A DNA stretch of 64,000 bases from assembly GCA_032719365.1 (NCBI GenBank), contig CM064872.1, forward strand, positions 49,956,252 to 50,020,251, in the 5' to 3' direction. The notes beneath the pieces were generated by a model. That model searched no databases. It was not told the DNA's origin and was given only the letters and a program-made list of their open reading frames with translations. How positions within the stretch are numbered: the stretch's first letter is position 1; every line of letters begins with the position of its first letter. Below are positions 35,801-47,800 of the stretch, piece after piece. The position numbers and the translations under genes are program-made. The stretch comes from Prinsepia uniflora (Eukaryota; Streptophyta; Magnoliopsida; Rosales; Rosaceae).

Positions 35801-38800
35801 TCCCTCACCCATTCCAAGTGTTGCTTTGATCTCTTTGTCTCGTGGCTCTCTTTTCTCCTTCTTGTCTACTTTGTCTCTGCCCTGTCTATTGCCACACCAA
35901 CCCACCCCCGGGGCCTTCATCAATGGACTCACTCAATGCCTCATCCTTGCTCGACCTTGAGGTAGCATCCTCCCATGCTCTGATTCAGCCACTGTCACCT
36001 CCTAATCCTACCCCTAGTAGCCAAACCGTAGCCGAGCTCATGACCCCAGCCTCTACTGCCATAGCCTACACCAAGCAACAGCCTCATACCTTACCTCCCT
36101 CAGCACCACCATCGACTCCCCAACCAGTTGCACCACCTGCCTCTACTCATCCCATGCTCACTCGCACCAAAACTGGTACGGTCAAGCCTGTGTCTAGCTA
36201 TGCCCTAATAACCACCTCTCATCCCCTCCCAACCTTGGTTGAACCAACTTGTGTCTCAAGCAGTTAAGGAGCTTAATGCTCTCATCTACAATGGCACTTG
36301 GGAATTCGTGCCTTCTCACTCGGGTCAGAACGTGGTTGGCAACAAGTGGGTTTTTTGCATCAAACGAACACCCATTGGCACTGTAGACAGATTCAAGGCA
36401 CGCCTTGTTGCCAAGAGATACCACCAGTGCCTAGGTGTGGACATCCTCAATACTTTCAGTCCAGTGGTCAAACTTACCACCATTCATATAGTCTTGCACC
36501 TTGCCGTCATCAATGGCTGGCCCATTCGCTAGCTCGATATCAGCAACGCCTTCCTCCATGGCACATTAAATGAGGACGTCTAGCTTATAAGGTTCAGAAG
36601 ATTTCTGTATATTCAATTGAATTGAGAGTTTACAATAGTGGCAGATTTATACAAGTCCTAGGAGAGTCCTAACTAGGTAAGATACAACCAAGGTCCTAAC
36701 TAGGTAAGAAACAGACTAAGTAGGGAATCGTATTGATTCCTATTATCACTAATATTAAGGAGGAGATTGATCTGCAATCTTCTCCGATACTACAAGATCC
36801 TTAACATAGCCCAGCCCACTGGTTTCGCTGACCCTCACAACCCCAACTATGTTTGCAAGTTACGGAAAGCCCTACATGTCTTCAAACAAGGCCCAAGAGC
36901 ATGGTACAAGAAGCTTCACTCCTTTCTCGGCACTCGGGGCTTTGCTAGTGTCCTCTCGGATGCTTCTCTATTCATCTTAAAGCAATGCTCTCAAATCCAC
37001 TATTTTCTTGTTTATGTTGATGACCTAATTGTCACAGGAAACAATACTGTTCATCCAAACATTGGTTTCTCACTTCTCCTCTAAGGACCTAGGTGCCCTG
37101 CATTACTTCCTTGGTTTGGAAGTCCTTCCCACAGCCACCGGCCTCTTCCTCACAGAAGAACATCTGCGACCTGCTTACGATGGCATGGATGGAAGGAGCC
37201 AAAGCTGTGTCCACCTCCCTTGCTGTTTCACCATTGCTTGTCTTAAAAGATGGTTCCCATTGCTTCACCATTGCTTGTCTTAAAAGATGGTTCCCACCAG
37301 CAAATGTGACTCTTTTTCGTCGCATTGTTGGGAGTCTTATCTCAACTTGACACGGCCAGATATCTCCTACGCTGTCAATAAACTCTCACAATTCATGCAT
37401 CTCCCATGGACCTCCACTAGTAGGCCCTCAAATGAGTCCTTCGTCACCTCAAAGGCACTTTGTTCTACGGCCTTCACCTCTAACGCAAGTCCACCAACAG
37501 ACTTTGTGCCGTCTCTCACTCCTTCCACACCATCCATGTCTTCTTCGATGCAGATTGGGCAAGAGACCACGATGATCGTAAGTCAACCACCGCATATCTT
37601 GTCTACCTTGGTGGCAACCTCATCTCTTGGAGTTCCCGCAAGCAACAAGCTGTCTCCTGGTCTTCCATTGATATTGAGTATCATGTTGTTGCCTCCACTA
37701 CAGCCGAGCTACTCTGGGTTCTGTACATAAAGCGTGAACTTGGTGTTCCCATCGTTGGAAAGCCCACCATCTCCTGTGACAACATTGGCACAACTTTCAA
37801 CTGTGCCAATCCAGCTCTCCACTCGCACATGAAACATGTGGACATCGACTTTCAATTCGTTCGTGACCACGTAAGCTGTGGTCTCCTATAGGTCTCCCAC
37901 TTTCCCACCGATGACCAGCTAGCTAATGTGCTCACCAAGCCGTTGTCACCAATGGCCCCATCATCTTGCAGTGGTGTATTAAGGATTATCCAGATCAAAA
38001 GAGTTTGAGAATCAATCTCCTTGATCCGTTGGACTAAGGTCCATGGAATCTCCTTGATTCCTACTTATTGTATAAATTGTCAATATAGGATTCTTTCCTA
38101 GTTTAGTTAGACTGGTATTCCTTCCTAGTTAGTCTCTCCTAGTCTTGTACAAATAGGGTACTACTGCTGTAACCTAGTTAAGTTGAAATACAGAAAACAT
38201 CTCATACCTTTTTACTAGCTACGGTAAAAACAATCTGGAATCAGATTTTTCATGCCCATACCAACCAAAATTATTGTGAAGCTTATAAAAAATCCTAGTA
38301 GTTAAGGGGAAAAAATATATTTATTGATTTAGCATTTTTAGAATTAATCATTATTAATATGATAGGATTTACAGTATTTTATATTACCATTATTTGTTCA
38401 GGCAGAAAACAGAATAACTACAATGACTTCTAGCCGCTCTGATTGGTGTATATCGCGGCAGAGGACATGGGGTGTTCCAATTCCTGTATTTTATCATGTG
38501 CAGTCAAAGGAACCTCTAATGAATGAAGAGACCATTGAGCATATAAAGTGTAAGAGCCATTTAGATACACTCCCTCTTTCTATTTAGTTATTTCCAAAAG
38601 AACTGTATCTATTTAAGATATTGAAGTAGTTAATATTTTCTGTATGTCTGAACATCAGTTGGAATTATTTCTAACTACAGAACATCAGTTGGAATTATTT
38701 CTAACTACATGTGATATGACGGCTTTCTCACTTTTTCTAGTATATGCGTAACTGTCAGTCTGTATACAGATGGGTGTTTTTCCGTTTGTTTTTAGTAAAT

Positions 38801-41800
38801 ATAAGAAGGTGGATGGATTGATCCATCAATATATGCAAAGACTGCTCAAATGGTTTGCCTACTTTAAATTTTTTCGGAGGTGAATGGTTTATTTTATAGT
38901 TTTCATTTTGATTCAGTCATCTATTTTTGCAGCTATTATATCAGAAAAGGGTAGTGATGCATGGTGGTACATGAAGGTAGAGGATCTTCTCCCTCATAAA
39001 TATCGTGATAAAGCATCTGAATATGAAAAGGGGACTGACACAATGGATGTATGGTTTGATTCAGGTATTAACAATTCATCAGTAGAATTATTTAATCCAC
39101 CTTGGACTTCTGCATGAGAAGTATATTGTATCCTCTATAGCTTGATAATAACATGAATATATCCATATATTTCCATTGTTGATGATTTTATTTTGCTCAC
39201 AAATGGGCAGTCTTGAAATATCTCTTTTTGCATATCACGTAGTTTATATCTTCGTGGTCATTTTCTGTGATATATGAAATACCTGTTTGGTTGAACTTCA
39301 ATTTGATTTCATGATCTATCCTCCCATGTTTCTTTATGAGGATTTAAATAAGCGGTTATGTTTTATGTCAGGCTCTTCTTGGGCTGCAGTGTTGGGAAAA
39401 AGAAATAGCCATAGCCTTCCTGCAGACTTATACGTCGAGGGTATGGATCAGCATCGCGGGTGGTTCCAGAGTTCTTTGCTGACAAGTATTGCTACTAAAG
39501 GTAATGAGAACCTGGACCTGTTCATAATATAAAGTGTTACACTGAATTCTTAAGGAAACCCCCTATTGTATTCCACGTATTCATTGGAGACCCTCTGGTT
39601 TGTTTATGGAAATTGCACTTTCTGTATTTCTCTCTTTACCACCTATACTTCATGTGGTTTGTTCTGTAAAGCAGTTAGTTTTTAGTTTGGACAGGAAAAG
39701 GAATGATGTAGGTTGCAGGTGAAACCCTTGGTCTCCTCCCATTGCATCATCTTCGTAGATCTTGCACTTTCAGTTTTGATAATATAGCTAAATAACAATG
39801 GTACTATGAAATGCAAACCAAGTGTATGTGAAATATGGGTTTTTAGGTTAGAGATATTTAGTTTCTGCAATGGTATGTAATTTAAATAGTTTCTGCAATG
39901 TTAGCTTGTACTTGTTTGTGTGAATGTAGGGGGCAATGGTATGTAATTTAAATAGTTTCTGCAATGTTAGCTTGTACTTGTTTGTGTGCAGGTGTTCATT
40001 CTGCTGTATAGATTCTAAGCCACTTACGATGACTATAAGAAATTTATTTATTTAGATCAGTGATACACTATATAAATCTGTCGAAACTTTTCATTGATAC
40101 AGGAAAGGCTCCATATTCAAGTGTTATAACACATGGATTTGTATTGGATGAGAAAGGTTTAAAAATGAGCAAATCTTTGGGTAATGTTGTAGACCCACGG
40201 ACTGTGATTGAAGGAGGGAAGAATCAAAAGGTCCATAATTTTTAAGTGTATTTAAACTTGCTCGCTTACCACCTGAACCAATCTCCAATCGCATCTTCAT
40301 ACTAAAGTCTTGTTTCTCCGCTGGCAGGATGGCTACGGAGCTGATGTCCTCCGTCTCTGGGTTTCTAGTGTAGATTATACAGGCGATGTAACAATCGGCC
40401 CTCAAATTCTCCATCAAATGTCAGATATATATAGGAAGTTGCGAGGAACATTGAGATACCTTTTGGCAAACCTGCATGATTGGAATGTATGTCTAACATT
40501 CATAATCAGTGCTTTTGAGTTCGCAAGGCCCACCAATTAGAAGTCTATCTATTTACTCATCTAACATTCATACTCTTGTTTGAAAACTGTTTATTGTTTC
40601 TTTTTAAATAATGCTTGAAGTGACAATGTTGTTTCCGGAAGTTTTTTCTCTTTCTATTATTTATTCTTGTAATAATAACTACATCCTGTTGACAGGCTGA
40701 TAGCGCTATTTCATACCATGATCTCCCCATGATTGATCGGCATGCACTGTTTCAGCTTGAAAATTTTGTGAACAACAGTAAAGAGTGCTATGAAAGCTAT
40801 CACTTCTTTAAGATATTTCAGGTGAACTTTTGCTTAATCTGGTTGATTTAAAGTAGTTATGTTTCTGTAAAATTTTCAAGTTGATGCTGAATTAGATGAT
40901 GGCATCATAAATGAGGCATTATTTACTCCACTGGCAACTACAAATATATGTTCATGGACTTAAATGTATCAACTTTAGATATTTTTCTGCCTGGAAGTTG
41001 GAGTTGAATGAGAAAGATAAACCACAGATTCACAAAACTAGATCTCTAATGCAGTTTAAATGGAGGGAGGGATAGAGAATAAATATGTTCTTCTCTTTAT
41101 ATCTGTGGTTTATTATGCGCTTTTATTTGTGCCAATTCTCAGAAGCAATGTACAAATGCAATAATGGCAAACAGAAGTTTGTGTATTTGGTGCCTAAACC
41201 AATGATAAATATTATGATGAAAAAATTGTAAATGTATGGGTGAGATTTGCCCCCTTAAAAAAAAACATAGAGAATATTTACCGTTCTTGGTTTCATATTG
41301 AGATGAAGATCAGAGGCGCATTAAAAAAATCATTTAGGAAAGCATGGCATCTCTCAAAGGTTGTTTTTACTGAAGCCTGATCATGTGTCCCCGTTGTCCT
41401 CAATTTAGCTTGAAAACTTTTTTCATGCAACTATGTAATGAGTCTTCTTATTTTCAGATCATACAGCGGTTTGTCATTGTTGACCTATCGAATTTCTATT
41501 TTGATGTCGCCAAAGATCGCCTATATGTTGGGTAAGTATTCCCCTGCTCTGTCTTCCAGCTTCTAAGCAAGTGCATAAGTCTTAAACTCTCAGCATTTCA
41601 CCCTCATGATGTAAAGTGGTATGAATTTCCTTGTTTATTAACTGAATAATACTTTACAATAGGAGAGTCCTATATATACAGTTCCTAGGTGAGTCTAAGT
41701 AGGAAAACAATTATAAACTAGGTAGGAAATCGTGGACCTAACTAGGGAAGTATCTACAAAGATCCTAGGACAGTTTTAGGAAGGAATCGGATGAATTCCT

Positions 41801-44800
41801 TTGACTTCTGCGATCTGGGAATCAGGGAGATTGATCCTCAATCTCCTGGGATTCCCGTGTATCTTTATCACGCCCCCGCAAGATGGTGGAGCCGTCGGCG
41901 ACGCCAATCTTGTCACGGAGGAGCTGGAACCGTGGGCGCGGCAGGGGTTTGGTGAGGGCATCTGCGAGTTGATCATCAGTGGGAACATGGTGGACATGAA
42001 GAAGGCCACGGGTGACCTGATCACGAACAAACTGGAAGTCAATGTCCACATGTTTCATCCTGGAGTGTAGAGCAGGATTGGCACAGTAGAAAGTGGTGCC
42101 GAGGTTGTCACAGGAAATTGTGGGTGTTCCTGTGGCCTGATAACTGAGCTCCCGCAGGAGGGATTGAACCCAGAGTAATTCGGCAGTGGTGGAGGCAACA
42201 ACTCTGTATTCAGCCTCGGTTGAAGAGCGGGAGACTGACCGTTGTTTGCGTGAGCTCCAAGATATTAAGTTGCCACCTAGGTAAACAAGATAGGCTGTGG
42301 TGGACTTGCGGTCGTCATGGTCACCAGCCCAGTCGGCATTTGAAAAGGCACTGAGTGTGCTGAATGAGTGAGCAACAGCATGGAGATGATGGGTGGCAGT
42401 GCGGCGGATGGGGAGACCATAGAGAACAGTGCCCTTGAGGTAGCGGAGAACACGTTTTAGGGCCTGCCAATGAAGATCCGTGGGAGCATGCATAAATTGG
42501 GAGAGGCGGTTTACAGCATAGGAGATATCCGGGCGGGTTAAGTTTAGGTACTGCAGGCTGCCCACCACTCTACGAAAAAGAGTAGCATCAGTTGGCGGGG
42601 ATCCATCATTGAGAAGGAGAGGTGGAGAAACTGCCAAGGGTGTGGATACGGGTTTGGCCCCCTCCATATGCACCATGGTGAGAATATCCTGCAGATATTG
42701 ATGCTGGGAGAGAAAGAGACCATCAGAGGTAGGCAGAACCTCCACGCCCAAGAAGTAGTTCAAGGTGCCGAGATCCTTGATGGAGAACCGGGTGGCCAAT
42801 GTGGTGATGAACTTCGAGATGAGGGAAGAGTCACTACCTGTAACAATAAGATCGTCAACATAAACGAGGAAGTAAAGAACTTGAGAGCCTTGCCTGTAGA
42901 GGAAAAGAGAGGCATCAGATTTGGCATTGACAAAACCGTTGGCCAGAAGGAAAGAGTGAAGCTCTTGATACCAGGCCCGGGGTGCTTGTTTGAGACCGTA
43001 TAGGGCCTTTTTCAGTTGGCAGACATAAGTGGGGTTGTGGGGATCCACAAATCCAGCAGGTTGTGCCATGTAGACAGTCTCGGTAAGGGTGCCTTGCAGA
43101 AATGCATTGTTGACGTCCTGCTGTCGTATGGGCCAACCATGGGTCACACTGAGATGGAGAATCAGGCGAATAGTTGTGGGCTTGACCACGGGGCTGTAAG
43201 TAGCAGTGAAGTCCAGGCCTGGGCGTTGATGATAGCCCTTAGCCACAAGTCGGGCCTTGAATCGGTCCACAGCACCATTGGGCTTCCGTTTGATCCGGAA
43301 GACCCATTTGTTGCCAATGACATTCTGGGTAGGCTGAGGAGGGACCAGGACCCATGTGCCATTGTGGATGAGGGCATTCAGTTCTTCGGACATGGCAGAG
43401 CGCCACTGTGGGTGTTTCACAGCCTGGGAAACACAAGTGGGTTCAAGGAGAGGAAGTGGGTGGGCGGTTGCCGTGAGGGCATAGTTGGGAATTTGGGGAA
43501 GACAGCCAGTTTTGCTGCGAGTGAGCATGGGATGAGTGGGTGCTGGTGGTGGAGGGGTGAGGGGGGAAGGGGAAGCCGTGGGGGCTGGCTGGGGGGGCGG
43601 AGGAGCAGGGGTGGGGGCCGGCCGTGAGGACCGCCGGGTGTATGTACGAAGAGTAGGTGGTGCAGGGGGCGGAGGGATAGGAGGTGGAGGGGAGGCCGTG
43701 GTGCTGATGGTGGTTTGTGGCAGGTTCTGTGCTGGAACTAAGGCAGGGGCAGATGCAGCGTCAAGAACAAGTGAGGAGGATGAATCCAAGTGGCCTTCAG
43801 GGGAAGGTGTTGACTGTGCAGGCACTGGTGAAGCAGCTGAAGCAGGCACTGGAAGAGTAGAGACAAGAGGCTGGCAGGAGAGCCATTGATGGAAGGCATC
43901 GGAGGAAACATGAGGGACAGCGGACGGGAGACTTAGACCAGGGTAGGTGGACTCATCAAACTGGACATGACGGGAGACATAGAGACGGTGAGCTGAAGTA
44001 TCATAGCAGAGGTATGCACTTTGATTTAGGGAGTAGCCGAGAAAGAGGCAGGGAGTAGATCGAGGCTGCAGTTTATTGGAGTTGTAGGGCCGGAGCCAAG
44101 GGAAACAAAGACAGCCAAAGGTTCTGAGACGGTGGTAGTTGGGTGACTGTTGGAAGAGGGCAGTATATGGTGATTGGTTGTTGAGAATGGAGGTAGGAAG
44201 CCGGTTGATGAGGTAGGCGGCTGTTTTGAAGGCATAGGTCCAGAAAGTTAGAGGTAGGTTGGCTTGATGAAGGAGGGTGAGGCCGGTTTCAACAAGATGA
44301 CGATGACGTCGTTCAGCCACACCATTGTGTTGGGGAGTGTGAGGGGGGGTAAGAAGGTGATTGATGCCGTGGGTGGCAAGGAAGGGTTTGAGTTTGGTAA
44401 ATTCACCACCACCATCAGTGTAAAGGGTTTGAATTGGATGTTGAAAGTATTTTTCGACAAGAGTTTTGAAATCAATGAATGTGGAAAAGACATCAGATTT
44501 TTTCTTTAGAGGATAAAGCCATGTATACTTTGTGTAGTGGTCAACAAAGATAATGTAATAAGAAAAACAGTCAATAGAAATGTGAGGGGCAGGACCCCAC
44601 ACATCAGTATATATTAATTGTAAAGGACGATGACTGTGAAGGGAGGAGGTGCCAAATGGCAGCCTATGACTCTTATTACAAAGACATGACAAACATGGGG
44701 ACTCTTTAAGCTTGGGAGACAGATTGATGGAGGATTGACGAAGGACGTTGTGGAGGACTTTGGAGTGGGGATGACCAAGACGACGATGCCAGAGATTGGG

Positions 44801-47800
44801 TGAAACAGCAATGCCTACCAGTGCCTGTGGTTGATGTAAGGTTGCAGGTGACCACTCGTAGACACCATCCTTACTCGGGCCTTGAAGGAGAACCGCCCCC
44901 GTGCTTAGATCCTTCACATGAAAACAAGAGGGAAAGAGTTCAATAGAGGTATTGTGCTGTTTGGTAAACTGAGAAATAGAGAGAATATTTCTGGTGATTT
45001 GAGGTGCACAGAGAACATTATGGAGATGAAAAGATTTATTGGAAGGAGAGGATAGAGTGGTGAAGCCGACATGGGTGATGTCAAGTCCTTTACCGTTACC
45101 GATGATGATCTCGTCTGGGCCCTGGTATTCAGAAACAGCAGACAGGTGGTGAGGGGAGGCGGTCACATGGTGAGATGCACCAGAATCGAGGAGCCAAGGT
45201 GAGGTGGTGCCCGGGTTGGTTGGATTGGCTACGGGTTGGGCACCAGAAGTTTGTTGAAGTTGTGGACAGCGCTTGGCGCTGTGCCCCTGTATGCCACACC
45301 ATTGACAGAACCCTCGATAGCCGCTGCCTTGGTTTGGATTGGACCTGCGATTGCTGGTGGAGGGCTGGGAGGATCGGTTGGAGGAGTAACCACGGTTGTC
45401 AGAAGAGCCTCTTGGCTGACGGTTATAGGAAGTGCCACGGGCAGTGTTGGCCGGATTTGCAGTGATGGGGGGTTGAGGGGAAGCAGGGGCTTCACGGGTG
45501 GTGGCAGCCTCATGCTGTACCAACATATCGTGCAGGTTCTCAAAGGAGACAGGAGTGTCTCGAGAACGAACAGCAGCAGAAATATCCTTAAAGGCAGAGC
45601 CGACGCCATTAAGGACGTAGAGAAGGAGATCATCGTCTGAGAGGGGGGCATCAATTGCAGCCAGTTCGTCTGAGAGAAGACGGACTTCCTGCAGGTAGTC
45701 AGTGACAGGACGATTGTCACGGCGAAGGAGAGTTAACCGCTCCTTAAGGCCTAGAACACGAGCTCGAGCCTTGCTGGCATAGAGCCGTGTGAGGCGGGTC
45801 CAGGCTGCCTCTGAAGTTTTGGCAGCAGCGATCAGGGTTACTACCTGGGGAGAGACAGAGCCAAGGATCGCATGGAGGATGAGCTGATCCTGGCGAAACC
45901 ACAGAGCACGGGCTAGGGTCTCAGTTGCGGGTGGGCAGGGACGGGTACCATCAACATACCCCATGAGATCGTAGCCGAGGAGGAGAGCATTGAATTGTGC
46001 TCGCCACGGGAAGAAGTTGGTGGCGGTCAGTTTCACAGGGAACTGGGCGGCGTTGATGGAGATGAGAGATGAAAAGGGAAAGGTGGTGTCGGTGGTTGGT
46101 GGGGGATTAGGGTTAAGGGTGGCGGCGGCAGGAGTGGGTTGGGCGGCCATGGATTAGGGTTTGCTTTCTAGGGTTGCTCGGTGGAGCTTTACTGCTCTGA
46201 TACCATAAAGTGGTATGAATTTCCTTGTTTATTAACTGAATAATACTTTACAATAGGAGAGTCCTATATATACAGTTCCTAGGTGAGTCTAAGTAGGAAA
46301 ACAATTATAAACTAGGTAGGAAATCGTGGACCTAACTAGGGAAGTATCTACAAAGATCCTAGGACAGTTTTAGGAAGGAATCGGATGAATTCCTTTGACT
46401 TCTGCGATCTGGGAATCAGGGAGATTGATCCTCAATCTCCTGGGATTCCCGTGTATCTTTATCATGATGCCCGTATGCTTTTGTGATGCAAGTATTCATT
46501 TTCTGTATACTTGACCATGTCATTCAATTCTCGTTTTGGAGGGGATTAAACTTTTGGTATTTCATTGTGCGAATATATTTCCCCAATGTGGTGGATTATG
46601 TAAAACAAATAAAATATCTTTGGAAAAGTTCATGTGTTATGATCATGACACACAATGTGCATGATTGTACACATGTTAAATTGTACAGGCCAGGGTCATG
46701 TCCCCGTTTGCGGTTGAAGTATTGACATTGGCATAAGTAGTGATGAAGCATCGTTTATTGTTTTCAGGGGCACGACAAGTTTTACAAGGAGAAGTTGTCA
46801 AACAGTTCTGAAAGAACTTCTCCTTTCAATAGTGAGAGTAATTGCTCCGATATTGCCCCATTTGGCTGAGGATGTATGGCAAAACCTTCCATTCCAGTAC
46901 ACTGGAGAAGATGGCTCTGCTGCTGAATTTGTTTTTGAATCAAGATGGCCAGCTTTGAACAATACATGGCTTTCCGTTTTAAAAGAGGAAACTGATTTCT
47001 GGAAAAAATTTCTTGAGGTAATCATCATTCTGTTAATGGTTGCATACAAGTCCCATTTGAGGTTTCTGTGGTGCATGTTCTTGAGGTAATCACCATTTCG
47101 TTTGATGTTTAATGTGAAATGTTCTTGGAAATTTTAAACTGTAGTTCATATTGGGTTTATGTCACCAAAAAAAAAAAAAGAAAAGGTAATAATCATAAAC
47201 TTGATGCTCGTCAGTCTTATCATCGATTCTCTAAGCCAAATGTACTGTGAGAATTCAGATAAAAAAAGAAAGTTTAAGTGAATGCATTTTTTTTTTAATG
47301 ATTAAATGAAGTTTTGGGCTGACTTTGCTGAACATGGAAACAATGCAGTTACATGCAATTGCTTGTGTTAGATAATTGGCTCTTAGAACATGGAAATAAT
47401 TAGAGACTAATACGTCTCAGTGGATTTCTATTGTTTATTATGCTATGTACTGGTGACCAGTTGAGATCTGAGGTGAATAAAGTCTTGGAGGTTGCTCGTA
47501 CGGAAAAGTTGATTGGCTCCAGCTTAGAGGCCAAGGTCTACCTCCATACTTCTGATTCCTGTCTGGCCTCTAGGCTAGTTGAAATGTCTGCAGCCAAGCA
47601 CGATGCAGATACACTGCACCGCATATTCATAACATCTCAGGTATGTTCAAATTCCAAATCATTAAATACAGACTTTTATTTACGCAACCCATCAATATCC
47701 ATGTCTAAGACATATATAATAGACTTTTATTAGAAGTATACCTCAGATTTTCATTTATGAACGTCTGCATCATTAGTTCAACTGGAGCAGACATGATGAT

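Larger units (their letters stand above)
18977..38214 (+). mobile_element. Ty1/copia element #2 in intron 12, split by three later insertions
   Basis: Outer element of the 20-kb intron. The 5' LTR is 18977-19206 and the 3' LTR 37977-38214, both TATTAAGGATTATCC...CATACCTTTTTA, with a perfect 5-bp duplication CTAGC (18972-18976, 38215-38219). The primer-binding site TGGTATCAGCTC is at 19207. Its own DNA is about 19207-20820, 25787-26299, 35693-36585 and 36807-37976. Between these lie copia #3, LARD-like element C and a solo LTR. The LTRs differ by roughly 8 percent by eye, making it one of the oldest datable insertions here. Confidence 0.9.
41612..46464 (-). mobile_element. Full-length Ty1/copia element #4, antisense in intron 19
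   Basis: 4853 bp with all parts in place. Perfect 5-bp duplication TGATG (41607-41611, 46465-46469). Two 259-bp LTRs (41612-41870, 46206-46464) that read as identical when compared base by base. Primer-binding site TGGTATCAGAGCAG (- strand, 46205-46192). Purine-rich tract GCGGGGGCG next to the 3' LTR. One uninterrupted gag-pol frame. Identical LTRs mean a very recent insertion. It lies opposite to the host gene, between exons 19 and 20, and is removed with intron 19 if splicing still works. Confidence 0.97.

Noticed and set aside
39287..39532. Continuous ORF across the exon 15 boundary as a separate small gene
   Set aside because: It is exon 15 plus intron read-through; the conserved sequence begins exactly after the CAG at 39371.
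43016..43889. Gly-rich + strand ORFs (203 and 117 codons)
   Set aside because: They are antisense to the proline-rich linker and RT region of copia #4 and reflect its codon composition.
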